From Frigididesulfovibrio sp031551885 (GTDB lineage Bacteria > Desulfobacterota > Desulfovibrionia > Desulfovibrionales > Desulfovibrionaceae): DNA of 53,783 nucleotides. This document shows positions 26,458 to 33,939 of this stretch, in pieces; positions within the stretch are counted from its first letter, which is position 1; every line of letters starts with the position of its first letter. The stretch spans positions 1-53,783 of the forward strand of contig JAVBMX010000081.1 of assembly GCA_031551885.1 (NCBI GenBank), in the 5' to 3' direction. Position numbers and translations under genes: made by a program. A model generated the notes under the pieces. The model was given only the letters and a program-made list of their open reading frames with translations, was not told the DNA's origin and did no database searches.

Positions 26458-26812
26458 TCAGTCGGCAAGGGCGTCTTGGGTAAGCCCACTACGAACGTAG
26501 ACCTCAATGTCGTCCAAGGCGTCTCCAACAGCGCCGGCAAGTTTTCCGGCCCGCGCTTTTTTTCAGGACGGTTACGGCACTTGTGCCGATTTTGCCGTGG
26601 ATTCTCGCGAGGTGGCCTATTCCCAGCGCCGCTATCCTCGCAACCTCAGGGTCCCGGTGCTCAAGAAAGCCGACACAGGTCTCCTGTGCGACCTTCCAAT
26701 CTTTCCCGAAAAACGCCAACGGCAACAAAGCCCGAATCAGATCATCCCCGGACTCGGACTCCAACATGCGGTCGATCTCGGCTTCGCTCCGTTGCTCCAC
26801 CTCTTGATACAT
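26458..26812 (-). pseudogene. HEAT-like small protein, frameshifted at an A7 tract
   Basis: The frame from ATG 26812 (MYQEVEQRSEAEIDRMLES, site GGAGAGG) encodes HEAT-like helices: DDLIRALLPLAFFGKDWKVA, then IAALGIGHLARIHGKI. After VLKKS it turns into Arg/Cys-rich nonsense and stops. A run of seven As (T7 at 26557-26563 on the plus strand) lies at the break. Removing one A restores VLKKARAGKLAGAVGDALDD and a normal ending at 26458, giving 118 aa. This matches small HEAT-repeat proteins ending in ALDDIE-type helices. It follows pepE by about 40 nt in the same direction. It may be a true pseudogene, a sequencing error, or expressed by slippage on A7. Confidence 0.72.
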
Positions 26813-26854
26813 CACTGCCTCTCCTCTTGGTTGTCAGGCCGGGAGATTCCCGCA

Positions 26855-27571
26855 TCACCCGTTGATTCGCTCCACCGGAAATATCTCGCCCGCGCCGATA
26901 TTTTCCACCGCGCCCCCTTGCCGGAAAACCAGGGCATCGCTGCCTCCCAACAATCGGGCGGCCGCTCCTTCCACCAGCAGGGCGGAGCCTTCGCGCAGGG
27001 CCAAAACGTTCTCGCCGGGGTTGACCACCAGGAATTCGGCCAGGCGCTCCTCGCGGCTTTCGCCGTTGTGTCCTTCCGGTTTGCCGGAGATAAAGTGCGG
27101 GTTGATTTGAAAAGGGACCAGCCGGAAGGCGTCCAGAGACGGCGGTTGCGCCACGGGCATGTCGTTGGTGGTGCGGATGGTCGGGCAGGCCACGTTGGTT
27201 CCGGCGCTCCAGCCGATATAGGGCGTTCCGGCCTCCACCCGCTCCCGCACGGCCTCGACCAGCCCGTCCGCATACAAGCGTTGGAGCAGCACAAAGGTAT
27301 TGCCGCCGCCGACAACAATCGCCTCGGCCTGTTCCACGGCCAGACGGGCATCCGGGAAACGGTGGATGGAAACCGCCTTTACGCCTTGTCGGGCAAAGAC
27401 CTCCGCCACCCTCGCCTCATATTCGTCAAAACCGTAGGCCACGGCGGCATACGGAATGAACAGCGCCCGCCGGATTTCGCCGCGCAGAAGCGCCCGGAAC
27501 TGGTCGTCCGCGTGCTCCAAATACCCGCCGTCCCCCTTGCGGGAGCTGCTCATCAGCAACAAACGTTTCAT
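26855..27571 (-). CDS. pepE: Peptidase E (alpha-aspartyl dipeptidase)
   Basis: PepE is a cytoplasmic serine peptidase of family S51 that cleaves Asp-X dipeptides. The 238-aa product begins MKRLLLMSSSRKGDGGYLEH and shows VGGGNTFVLLQRL and the nucleophile motif GWSAGTNVACPTIRTTNDMP. It then has INPHF with the catalytic histidine, followed by GESREERLAEFL. Length is normal. The frame is open upstream into an F1 repeat; ATG 27571 with GAGG 6 nt before it is the sensible start. Downstream in the same direction lies the frameshifted HEAT-like gene. Confidence 0.94.
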   Translation of the reverse strand: MKRLLLMSSSRKGDGGYLEHADDQFRALLRGEIRRALFIPYAAVAYGFDEYEARVAEVFARQGVKAVSIHRFPDARLAVEQAEAIVVGGGNTFVLLQRLYADGLVEAVRERVEAGTPYIGWSAGTNVACPTIRTTNDMPVAQPPSLDAFRLVPFQINPHFISGKPEGHNGESREERLAEFLVVNPGENVLALREGSALLVEGAAARLLGGSDALVFRQGGAVENIGAGEIFPVERING

Positions 27572-27592
27572 GGCGAACCTCAAGTAACTTTT

Positions 27593-27749
27593 TTGGGGGA
27601 CTCTGTCCCCCAATCCCCCTGGCAGGGAATTGAATCCCCTGCACCCGCATATGTCAAAAACCCGCGCGAAGCACGGGTTTTTGACATATGCGGGGGTCTG
27701 GGGGGAATCATTCCCCCCAGGTGGGGTTTGGGGCGGCAGCCCCAACTCG
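27593..27749 (+). repeat. F1 composite hairpin repeat, copy 3
   Basis: This is the clearest copy. Module A is GGGGGACTCTGTCCCCC, then CAGGGAATTGAATCCCCTGC. The variable hairpin has 18-nt arms GCATATGTCAAAAACCCG / CGGGTTTTTGACATATGC. It ends with a shortened module C (GGGGGTCTGGGGGGAATCAT, CCCCCCAGGTGGGGTTTGGG). It fills the gap between the pepE start and the fusA-like stop. Confidence 0.85.
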
Positions 27750-27750
27750 G

Positions 27751-29814
27751 CTATTCCTCAGCTCTCTTATATTCCGCGATGACTTTTTCGGCCACGGGCT
27801 GCGGGGCTTCTTCGTAGTGGGAGAACTCCATGGTGAAGCTGCCCTGGCCGCCGGTCATGGAGCGCAGATCCGGGGCGTAGCGCAGAATTTCGTTCATGGG
27901 CACCTGGGCCTTGATTTCGGTAATCCCGGCCATGGAGTCGGAGCCTTGCACCTTGCCGCGTCGGCTGGACAGATCGCCGATGACGTCGCCCATGTTTTCG
28001 TCCGGAATGGAGATGGTCAGAACCACAATGGGCTCAAGCAGCACGGGCTTGCAGGTTTCCATGGCTTTTTTGAAGGCCAGGGACCCGGCGACCTTGAAGG
28101 CCATTTCCGAGGAATCCACGGTGTGGTAGCTGCCGTCGTAAAGCTTGGCTTTGAAGTCCACCATCGGGAACCCGGCCAGGAATCCCCGGGCCGAGGCTTC
28201 CTGAACGCCTTTGTCCACGGCGGGGATATACTGGCGGGGCACAACGCCGCCCACGACGGCGTCTTCAAACTGGTAGCCTTCGCCGCGCGCCAGGGGGGAG
28301 AACTCCACCCAGCAGTCGCCGAACTGGCCGCGCCCGCCGCTCTGTTTCTTGTGCCGGCCCTGCACCTGGGCCGAGGCCCGGATGGTTTCACGGTAAGGCA
28401 CTTTGGGAGTTTTCAGGAGGATGTCGACCTTGTAGCGGCGCTTGGCCTTTTCCACGGCTATTTCGATATGCAACTGGCCCATGCCGGAAACCAGGATATC
28501 GCCGGTTTCCTCGTCGCGCGAGAGCGCCAGGGTAATGTCTTCTTCGAGCAGGCGCTGCACGGCGGTGTAGACCTTGTCTTCATCGCCTTTTTCCTTGGGC
28601 GCGAGGGCGTAGGAAATAAGCTGCGGCGGCAGGGCCGGGGCGGCCAGAATGAAGCCGCTCTTGTCGTCGGACAAGGTGTCGCCGGTCTTGGTGTTTTTGA
28701 GCTTGGCCAGGGCGACCATTGCGCCGGGGCCGAGGATTTCCTTACTTTGGACTTGGTTTTTGCCGTTGAGGAAAATGGGCGCGCCCAGGCGTTCGGTGTC
28801 CTCGGAGGTCATATTTTTCAGGGACGCGTCGCCGCCGATGGAGCCGGAGAGAATCCGGGCCACGCTGAGACGGCCGGCGAAGGGATCGGAGATGGTTTTG
28901 AACACGAAGAGCGTGGCCGGGCCGCCGGCGGCGGGAACCAGTTCCTTGCCGTCCCTGCCTTTGAAGGGAGCATGTTCCAGGCCGGAGGGCAGGCAGGCCT
29001 CGATGGTGGTGAGCAGCAATTCCGCGCCTTTGTTTTCCAGGCCGGAAAGGGCCACCACCGGCACGATGCTTTGCGTGATCGTGCCCTTGCGCAGGCCGAC
29101 GCGCACGTCTTCAGGGGAAAGTTCGCCTTCCTCAAGGTAGCGTTCCATGAGAACGTCGTCGCTTTCGGCGATGTTTTCCACGGCGGTTTCGCGCAGCAGG
29201 GCGGCTTCTTCGGCCATGTCGGCCGGAATCTCGCCTTCTTTCATGCCGCCGGCGTCGTCAAAGAACAGGGCTTTGCCGGCCAGGATGTCGACCACGCCGG
29301 TGAAGGGGGTTTGGCCGCCGCCGATGGGGGCATACAACAGCACGGGCTTGATGCCCAATACCCCGGAAAGGCCGGCCAGAGCGGAGGAAAAGTCGGCGCG
29401 GTCGCGGTCCACCTTGGTGATCGCGCACGCGGCGGGGAGCTCCGCAGCGCGCACGGCGGCCCATTGCTTTTTGGTCAGGGGGCGCACGCCGTCCACGGCG
29501 TCGATGACGAACACGGCCGAGTCCATGCCCGCCAGGAGCATGTCGATGTCGCCGATAAAGTTGCCGTCGCCGGGCACGTCCATGAGGAAATGCCGGGTCT
29601 CGCCCCGGGAAAAGGTCGCGAAGGCCGGTTGAATTCCGCCCCGGCGTTTGATTTCTTCCGGTTCGTAGTCAAGGGCGGTGGTGCCTTCTTCGATTTTTCC
29701 CAAGCGGCTTACAACACCGGCGCGCAGCAGGAGCATTTCCGCCAGTGTTGTTTTGCCGCAGCCTCCGGTGCCGACCAGCGCATACGTTCTTTGGGCCTGT
29801 AAGGTATCCGACAT
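27751..29814 (-). CDS. fusA2: Elongation factor G-like GTPase (FusA2 paralogue)
   Basis: The 687-aa protein has the EF-G domain order. It starts with a G domain with P-loop GTGGCGKTT (residues 15-23), a divergent switch-II DVPGDGNF and G4 TKVDRDR. Domains II-III, a domain IV with GGRGQFGDCWVEFSPL, and a C-terminal domain ending SFTMEFSHYEEAPQPVAEKV follow. The altered switch-II motif (not DTPGH) and CGKTT P-loop place it with EF-G paralogues of uncertain role rather than the main translocase. ATG 29814 has GGGAG 6 nt upstream; the longer open frame has no support. It stands alone, separated from the ribosomal operons. Confidence 0.92.
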   Translation of the reverse strand: MSDTLQAQRTYALVGTGGCGKTTLAEMLLLRAGVVSRLGKIEEGTTALDYEPEEIKRRGGIQPAFATFSRGETRHFLMDVPGDGNFIGDIDMLLAGMDSAVFVIDAVDGVRPLTKKQWAAVRAAELPAACAITKVDRDRADFSSALAGLSGVLGIKPVLLYAPIGGGQTPFTGVVDILAGKALFFDDAGGMKEGEIPADMAEEAALLRETAVENIAESDDVLMERYLEEGELSPEDVRVGLRKGTITQSIVPVVALSGLENKGAELLLTTIEACLPSGLEHAPFKGRDGKELVPAAGGPATLFVFKTISDPFAGRLSVARILSGSIGGDASLKNMTSEDTERLGAPIFLNGKNQVQSKEILGPGAMVALAKLKNTKTGDTLSDDKSGFILAAPALPPQLISYALAPKEKGDEDKVYTAVQRLLEEDITLALSRDEETGDILVSGMGQLHIEIAVEKAKRRYKVDILLKTPKVPYRETIRASAQVQGRHKKQSGGRGQFGDCWVEFSPLARGEGYQFEDAVVGGVVPRQYIPAVDKGVQEASARGFLAGFPMVDFKAKLYDGSYHTVDSSEMAFKVAGSLAFKKAMETCKPVLLEPIVVLTISIPDENMGDVIGDLSSRRGKVQGSDSMAGITEIKAQVPMNEILRYAPDLRSMTGGQGSFTMEFSHYEEAPQPVAEKVIAEYKRAEE

Positions 29815-30393
29815 AGATTGCTCCCTCAACATTGCGGTGTCGGGCAACGACTCAATTCGGCGAGGTGCGGCGGCGGGCGCGAACCGAAACAAGGCGCGCA
29901 ACGGCGCGCGGCTTCGATCGGAATCCGCCTTTCGTGTCCGGCGCCAAACCGAGCCGTTACCGTGTCGTGGACTAAACCCGCTCGGTTCGGACCGGCGGGC
30001 TTCGGTTCCGGCTGACGCTGTGTCCCCCTGCCGGGGGAGGAAAGACGAGTGACGGATCCACTCTAGGAAGTGAGCGGCTTTATTGTCAAGCCGCCCCGAC
30101 CGGGCGCGCGGGGCGGCCGCGACACCCCCGCAACGCGGGCCGGCCGGGGGAAACACTTTTTTTGCATCAGGTGGTCCACGGCATCCGGGTCGCTCCCAAA
30201 ACGCCGCCGGGCGACGCATCTTGCCGGGGCCTTCCGCCCGCAGTCCCGCCGGGCCGGAGTGATTTCTCGAGCCGCCACGGTTGCAGGGGGGGCCGCCTTT
30301 CGGTATAGGATCAAATGTACGGAGCACCGGTGGTCCCCGAAGCCACCCCGCGGAACACCGCCACACCACGAGCACGGCCACCGAGGAGAAGCG
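29815..30393. other. 579-bp intergenic region between divergent fusA2 and the glutaredoxin gene
   Basis: No gene is credible here. A segment at 29933-29970 (GCCTTTCGTGTCCGGCGCC, then AAACCGAGCCG) resembles the right end of the F3 element at 31567-31601. A 9-bp GC hairpin, GCCGCCCCG / CGGGGCGGC, lies at 30090-30117, overlapping a GCGGCTT / AAGCCGC stem. The glutaredoxin promoter was not identified. Confidence 0.6.
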
Positions 30394-30651
30394 ATGAGCA
30401 GCCATTCCGTCACCCTGTACGGGCTTTCCACCTGCGTCCACTGCCGGCATGCCCGCGAATTTTTTGAAGAACACGACATCCCCTTCACCTGCGTGTATGT
30501 GGATACCCTGGAAGGCGACGAGCGCGCCCGGACCATTGCCGCCGTCAAACAGCACAATCCGCGCGTTTCGTTCCCCACCATCGTCATCGATGAAGGCGTC
30601 AAGGTGTTGATCGGCTTTCACCCGGAGGAGCTTGAGGAGACCCTGCTGTGA
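30394..30651 (+). CDS. Glutaredoxin-family protein
   Basis: The 85-aa cytoplasmic redox protein has a glutaredoxin fold: beta strand VTLYGLST, active site CVHC (residues 13-16), helix AREFFEE, and the cis-proline segment SFPTIVIDEG followed by GFHPEEL. The longer open frame upstream is not coding; ATG 30394 has GAGGAG 5 nt ahead. Its TGA overlaps the GTG of the following ferredoxin-thioredoxin reductase catalytic-subunit gene. This coupling suggests that the reductase reduces this redoxin from ferredoxin, an inference from context and from known FTR-redoxin pairs. Confidence 0.93.
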   Translation: MSSHSVTLYGLSTCVHCRHAREFFEEHDIPFTCVYVDTLEGDERARTIAAVKQHNPRVSFPTIVIDEGVKVLIGFHPEELEETLL

Positions 30652-31001
30652 GCGCGCCGACCCAAGAGGACGCCCGCGCCCTGAGGGGCAAGCTCGCGCC
30701 GATCCAGGAAAAAAAAGGCTACTTCTTCAATCCGAACCAGGATATGACCCTGGACCTTTTGGAACAGCTTCTGGTGACCAAGGGCCGCTACGGCTATATG
30801 GTCTGCCCCTGTCGGCTGGCCTCCGGCGCGCGGGAAAACGATCGCGACATCATGTGCCCCTGCGAGTATCGGGAGCCGGACGTGGCCGAATACGGGGTTT
30901 GCTTCTGCGGGCTGTATGTGGATGCCGCGCACCGGGAGAGCGGACCTTCCCCCGAGGTGGTCGTGCCGGAGCGGCGCCCCCCGGAAAAAATGTTTTTGTA
31001 A
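30648..31001 (+). CDS. Ferredoxin:thioredoxin reductase catalytic-subunit-like protein
   Basis: FTR catalytic subunits use a [4Fe-4S] cluster next to a disulfide to pass electrons from ferredoxin to a redoxin. The 117-aa product has the pattern CPC-x14-CPC-x12-CFC (CPCRLASG, CPCEYREP, CFCGL). This keeps all six cysteines, but with spacings differing from the cyanobacterial CPC-x16-CPC-x8-CHC. The histidine of the last motif is replaced by phenylalanine. The start is GTG at 30648 overlapping the glutaredoxin stop. No variable (alpha) subunit gene is nearby, as in other anaerobe FTRs. The C-terminus is proline-rich (ERRPPEKMFL). Confidence 0.92.
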   Translation: MSAPTQEDARALRGKLAPIQEKKGYFFNPNQDMTLDLLEQLLVTKGRYGYMVCPCRLASGARENDRDIMCPCEYREPDVAEYGVCFCGLYVDAAHRESGPSPEVVVPERRPPEKMFL

Positions 31002-31098
31002 CGGCGAAACGAAGGCGGGCCTCCCTCTCCTCCGTCCGCCCCGGCCAAGCCGGGGCTTTTCTTTCAGAGCGCCGGCCGGGCCGGCCCGGAGCAACGGC

Positions 31099-31395
31099 AT
31101 GTTCATCGGCATCCTTGGCGTGGAATACCACCTGCACGGCAACGAATCTTTGAAGGACAAGCGCCGCACGGCCCAAAGCCTCAAGCAGAAAGTTCGGGCC
31201 AAGTTCAATGTTTCGCTGGCCGAGGTGGGCAGCGAGAACAGCATGGATCACCTGCGCCTGGCCGTGGTTTCCGTCAGCAACGACAAGCGGCACCTGGAAA
31301 GCCGGCTGACCAAGTGCCTGTCGATGATGGAGGCGATCTGCCCGGAAGAAATGGTTTACAGCGAGATCAGCATTCAGGGCGAGGAAATGCCCTGA
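31099..31395 (+). CDS. DUF503 (YlxP-like) protein
   Basis: The 98-aa protein begins MFIGILGVEYHLHGNESLKD and contains KRRTAQSLKQKVRAKFNVSL and SEISIQGEEMP, typical of the DUF503/YlxP family, whose members usually sit between infB and rbfA. ATG 31099 is preferred (GGAG 7 nt upstream); the frame is open further upstream without support. Here its neighbours are the FTR-like gene on one side and, after 595 bp of repeats, nrnA on the other. infB is more than 10 kb away and rbfA is missing. Confidence 0.92.
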   Translation: MFIGILGVEYHLHGNESLKDKRRTAQSLKQKVRAKFNVSLAEVGSENSMDHLRLAVVSVSNDKRHLESRLTKCLSMMEAICPEEMVYSEISIQGEEMP

Positions 31396-31400
31396 ACCTC

Positions 31401-31601
31401 GGGTGGCGGGTGGGTTTGGCGTGATACTGCGTCAGGCTCGCTTTGCGCTCCGAAAACAAGACTGCGAAGCTCGGCCTGCCGCCGGCGCTTCCGGAGGAAC
31501 ACGTATCTGCTCCTAACGGCGCGGGCCGCAAGGACCGAAGAGTCCAGCCCCATCGCCCGGAGCTTTGCCTTTCTTGTCCGACACCAAACCCACCCGCCAC
31601 C
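31401..31601. mobile_element. F3 element with 21-bp inverted ends
   Basis: GGTGGCGGGTGGGTTTGGCGT at the left (31402-31422) is the inverse of 31581-31601 with one mismatch. The 200-bp interior has no gene. The right end plus flank (GCCTTTCTTGTCCGACACC) resembles 29933-29951, so at least one diverged or partial copy exists. Confidence 0.6.
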
Positions 31602-31778
31602 TGATCGCCCGAATCGGCACCACCGGGCTTCGGGGACGACAGGCGCCGAGCCCCCTCTTGCCGCCGCACAGAAACTCCCTATACTTACAACACGACGTTC
31701 ACACGGACTTTTCCCCCGTGCGGACGCGACAAACAAGACGCCTCTCCTCCCGCTTTCTTCTCGGGGCCACCTTAAGAG

Positions 31779-31974
31779 CATTTTCACTTTGAAAATGTTT
31801 ATGAAACCATAGTGTCGACGGACTTCAGAACGAGCCCGCAAGCGCGGGAAACAGGAACGCGTAAGTTGTCTGTCGTCACGCTTTCGATGAGAGGCGGGCT
31901 ACGGTCCAATCGGCCGGGCGGCACGCTTGCACGGCCACCGGAGCAAATCAACTTTTTCAAAGTTCCTTTGCTCT
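31779..31974 (+). repeat. F2 dispersed repeat, copy 2 (upstream of nrnA)
   Basis: It starts with the palindrome CATTTTCACTTTGAAAATG and TTATGAAACCATAG. The core GGACTTCAGAACGAGCCCGC and an inverse GGGCGGCACGCTTGC segment follow. It ends in an imperfect hairpin at 31938-31974 (GGAGCAAATCAACTTT / AAAGTTCCTTTGCTC). Confidence 0.78.
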
Positions 31975-31990
31975 ATAAAAAGGAAAAGAA

Positions 31991-32989
31991 ATGATCGGTT
32001 CTCTGGAAAACGCCGGTCGGGTTCTGCGCGAACACGCCGGCAAAAAAATACTCCTGACCGTCCACGTGAATCCGGACGGTGACGCCTTGGGTTCCCTGGC
32101 GGCCATGGGGCACATTGCCGAGTCGCTCGGATGCGAAGTCCGCGTCTGTATGGCCTCACGGGTGCCCGACTACCTCGACTGGCTCCCCCTGCCCTGGCCC
32201 ATATACCGCGACCCGTCCGAGCTCGGCGACTGGGCACCGGATCTGTTGATCGTCCTGGACTGCGGCGACGCCGCCAGACCGGGACCGGACATCCAAGCCC
32301 TGATCGCTTCGGGGCGTCCGGGCATGACCACCTTGAACATCGATCACCACCTGGGCAACCCGGCATTCGCCACGCACAACTGGGTGGAATCGAACCGCTC
32401 GGCCACGGCGGAAATGGTGGGCCTTCTGGCCGAACACCTGGGCCTGTCGTTGGCCGGTGAACTCGGCCGGGCCGTGTATTTGGGGATTACCTCTGACACC
32501 GGCAATTTCAGCTTTTCCAACACCAGCCCGGACGTTTTCGCCCTGGCCGCGCGGATTACCCAGGCTGGACTGCGGGTGGGCGATTTCACCGAAAAGGCCG
32601 AGAACACCTGGAGCCTGGAAAGAATGCACCTGTGGGGCAAGCTGTTCGCCGAGGTATCGCTGCACCATAACGGGCGCACGGCCTTGATCGTGGTGCAGCA
32701 AAAACTTTTGGATAAATTCGGCGTAAAGCGCAGCGCCCTGGAAGGCTTCGCAGCCTGGTTGCGGCGAATCAGAGGCGTACGCGTCGGCGTTTTCGTGCGC
32801 GAAGACGGCCCCGGACGTTCCAAGGTTTCCTTGCGATCCATGGGCGACGTCGACGTGCGTGTCGTTGCCGCCTCGTTCGGCGGCGGCGGGCACAAGGCGG
32901 CCGCCGGGACGGAGGTGGGTCTGCCCCCGCGAGAAACGGCCGACGCCGTGCTGCGCGCCATTGAGGACCTCGGCGTTTTCGACTCGTAA
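31991..32989 (+). CDS. nrnA: DHH-family oligoribonuclease / pAp phosphatase NrnA
   Basis: NrnA degrades short RNA oligonucleotides and dephosphorylates pAp. The 332-aa protein has the DHH-domain motifs VNPDGDALGS (about 25-34), VLDCGDAA, NIDHHLGN and SDTGNFSFSN, all contributing metal ligands. The DHHA1 motif GGGGHKAAAG is near the C-terminus. ATG 31991 follows AAGGAAAAG. A 14-bp terminator follows. In relatives this gene lies with rbfA and truB downstream of infB. Here it is alone and flanked on both sides by inverted F2 repeats. Confidence 0.95.
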   Translation: MIGSLENAGRVLREHAGKKILLTVHVNPDGDALGSLAAMGHIAESLGCEVRVCMASRVPDYLDWLPLPWPIYRDPSELGDWAPDLLIVLDCGDAARPGPDIQALIASGRPGMTTLNIDHHLGNPAFATHNWVESNRSATAEMVGLLAEHLGLSLAGELGRAVYLGITSDTGNFSFSNTSPDVFALAARITQAGLRVGDFTEKAENTWSLERMHLWGKLFAEVSLHHNGRTALIVVQQKLLDKFGVKRSALEGFAAWLRRIRGVRVGVFVREDGPGRSKVSLRSMGDVDVRVVAASFGGGGHKAAAGTEVGLPPRETADAVLRAIEDLGVFDS

Positions 32990-32990
32990 G

Positions 32991-33026
32991 AGAAGGTCGG
33001 AGCCGGCGGCTCCGACCTTCTCTTTT
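32991..33026 (+). terminator. Rho-independent terminator after nrnA
   Basis: A perfect 14-bp stem, AGAAGGTCGGAGCC / GGCTCCGACCTTCT with a GGC loop, starts 2 nt after the stop codon and is followed by CTTTT. Confidence 0.88.
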
Positions 33027-33105
33027 CAGGCCCGCTCTCTCACTCGGGTACGCTTTCCCCCCCTCGAAACAGCCCGCCGGCATTCCTCCCTCACCGACCC
33101 TTGGG

Positions 33106-33295
33106 CCGGAGCAGAGTAACTTTGAAAAGTTACTCTGCTCCGGCAGCCACGCAAGCGGAAGACAGGGCTGCGTATGGTGTGGGTCGCAACACTTTCGGTG
33201 AAAAAAGCTCTATGGTCCAACCGACCGGGCGGCACGCTTGCGGGCTCGTTTGGAAGCCGGTCGGCAATATGGTTAAACATTTTCACTTTGAAAAG
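33106..33295 (-). repeat. F2 dispersed repeat, copy 3 (inverted, downstream of nrnA)
   Basis: It begins at 33106 with a perfect 18-bp palindrome arm CCGGAGCAGAGTAACTTT, loop GA and its inverse (to 33143). On the minus strand the core CTTCCAAACGAGCCCGCAAG and TGCCGCCCGGTCGG lies at about 33215-33255. It ends in the CATTTTCACTTTGAAAAG end at 33278-33295. It is opposite in orientation to copy 2 across nrnA. The rest of 32990-33370 holds terminators only. Confidence 0.8.
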
Positions 33296-33304
33296 CTCTA
33301 AGGC

Positions 33305-33346
33305 AAAACGAGTCGCCCCGACCTTCCCGCCGGGGCGACTCGTTTT
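33305..33346. terminator. Strong bidirectional terminator hairpin
   Basis: A perfect 16-bp stem, AAAACGAGTCGCCCCG / CGGGGCGACTCGTTTT with a 10-nt loop, is followed by further Ts on the plus strand and by TTTTGCC on the minus strand. It most likely ends the small minus-strand gene at 33371. Confidence 0.85.
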
Positions 33347-33370
33347 TTCAGACCATCCACTCCGAAACCG

Positions 33371-33670
33371 TCACCGTTTGCCGTACACCCGGCTCACGGA
33401 CACTATCGGCGTGAACCGGGGCGCGGGCTTTCCCTCAATTTCCGTGAGGATCAGATCCGGCCCTCCGCTTTTCCTGCGTGTGAAGATCACCGTGGCATCC
33501 GGAAGGAAATTCGCGCCCGAAAAATCCGTGCCCTCACTTAAATAATAGGTGGCGTCCTCCATTTGCACACGGTAGGGGCGAGTGTAAATCAAGCCGTTTT
33601 CAACCCTGTCCGCCAAAACCGGCAGACAATGGTTCTTGCCGTTGACCGAGGTGCTGACGGCCGGCTTCAT
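33371..33670 (-). CDS. Small hypothetical protein, possibly the 3' part of a frameshifted gene
   Basis: The frame from ATG 33670 gives 99 aa (MKPAVSTSVNGKNHCLPVLA ... VSRVYGKR) with alternating beta-type segments and no match I recognise. GGGA lies directly before the ATG, too close for a normal site. Protein-like sequence continues upstream in the same frame (ESEDAYVLEKLDNLHPG) with no usual start codon. In the adjacent frame, ATG 33767 encodes MNSPFGESPGARKK and then TAA at 33723-33725. Skipping one base at AAG-T-AAG joins the two into about 131 aa. Either the gene is disrupted or it uses +1 frameshifting. A terminator follows at 33346. Confidence 0.6.
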   Translation of the reverse strand: MKPAVSTSVNGKNHCLPVLADRVENGLIYTRPYRVQMEDATYYLSEGTDFSGANFLPDATVIFTRRKSGGPDLILTEIEGKPAPRFTPIVSVSRVYGKR

Positions 33671-33840
33671 TCCCGGATGCAGGTTGTCCAGCTTTTCCAG
33701 GACATATGCGTCCTCGCTTTCCTTACTTCTTGCGCGCTCCGGGCGACTCCCCGAAGGGAGAATTCATGGGGGGATCCATGCCGACCGTTCCCCCGCACCG
33801 TCGGGCGCAATCGGCGGCCCGACCGACCCTTCAGCCTCTT

Positions 33841-33933
33841 GAAAATACTACGAAGGCCGCTCGATCCGAACGGCCTTCGTAGGCAGCCCCTTCCCTATAG
33901 CGGCAGTATTATGCTATTTTTCACGTAAAATTG
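33841..33933 (-). ncRNA. Candidate small RNA or attenuated leader
   Basis: A promoter at 33968-33940 (minus) would start a transcript near 33933. It would end at the hairpin CTACGAAGGCCG / CGGCCTTCGTAG (33882-33848), followed by TATTTTC. The product would be about 90 nt. Alternatively the hairpin is a leader structure for the small gene at 33767. Only sequence signals support this. Confidence 0.35.
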
Positions 33934-33939
33934 TAGTCA

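Larger units (their letters stand above)
31396..31990. other. 595-bp repeat-filled gap where rbfA would be expected
   Basis: No frame here encodes RbfA or another recognisable protein. The gap is made mainly of an F3 element (31401-31601) and an F2 repeat (31779-31974), which ends 17 nt before the nrnA start. Confidence 0.75.

Noticed and set aside
27593..27749. Coding extension of pepE upstream of ATG 27571
   Set aside because: The added residues are the translation of an F1 repeat, and a good ribosome-binding site precedes the internal ATG.
27688..29802. 704-aa open frame on the plus strand
   Set aside because: It is antisense to the EF-G-like gene and starts inside an F1 repeat.
31374..31841. 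Minus-strand open frames in the DUF503-nrnA gap
   Set aside because: They are translations of F3 and F2 repeats; none resembles RbfA or another known protein.
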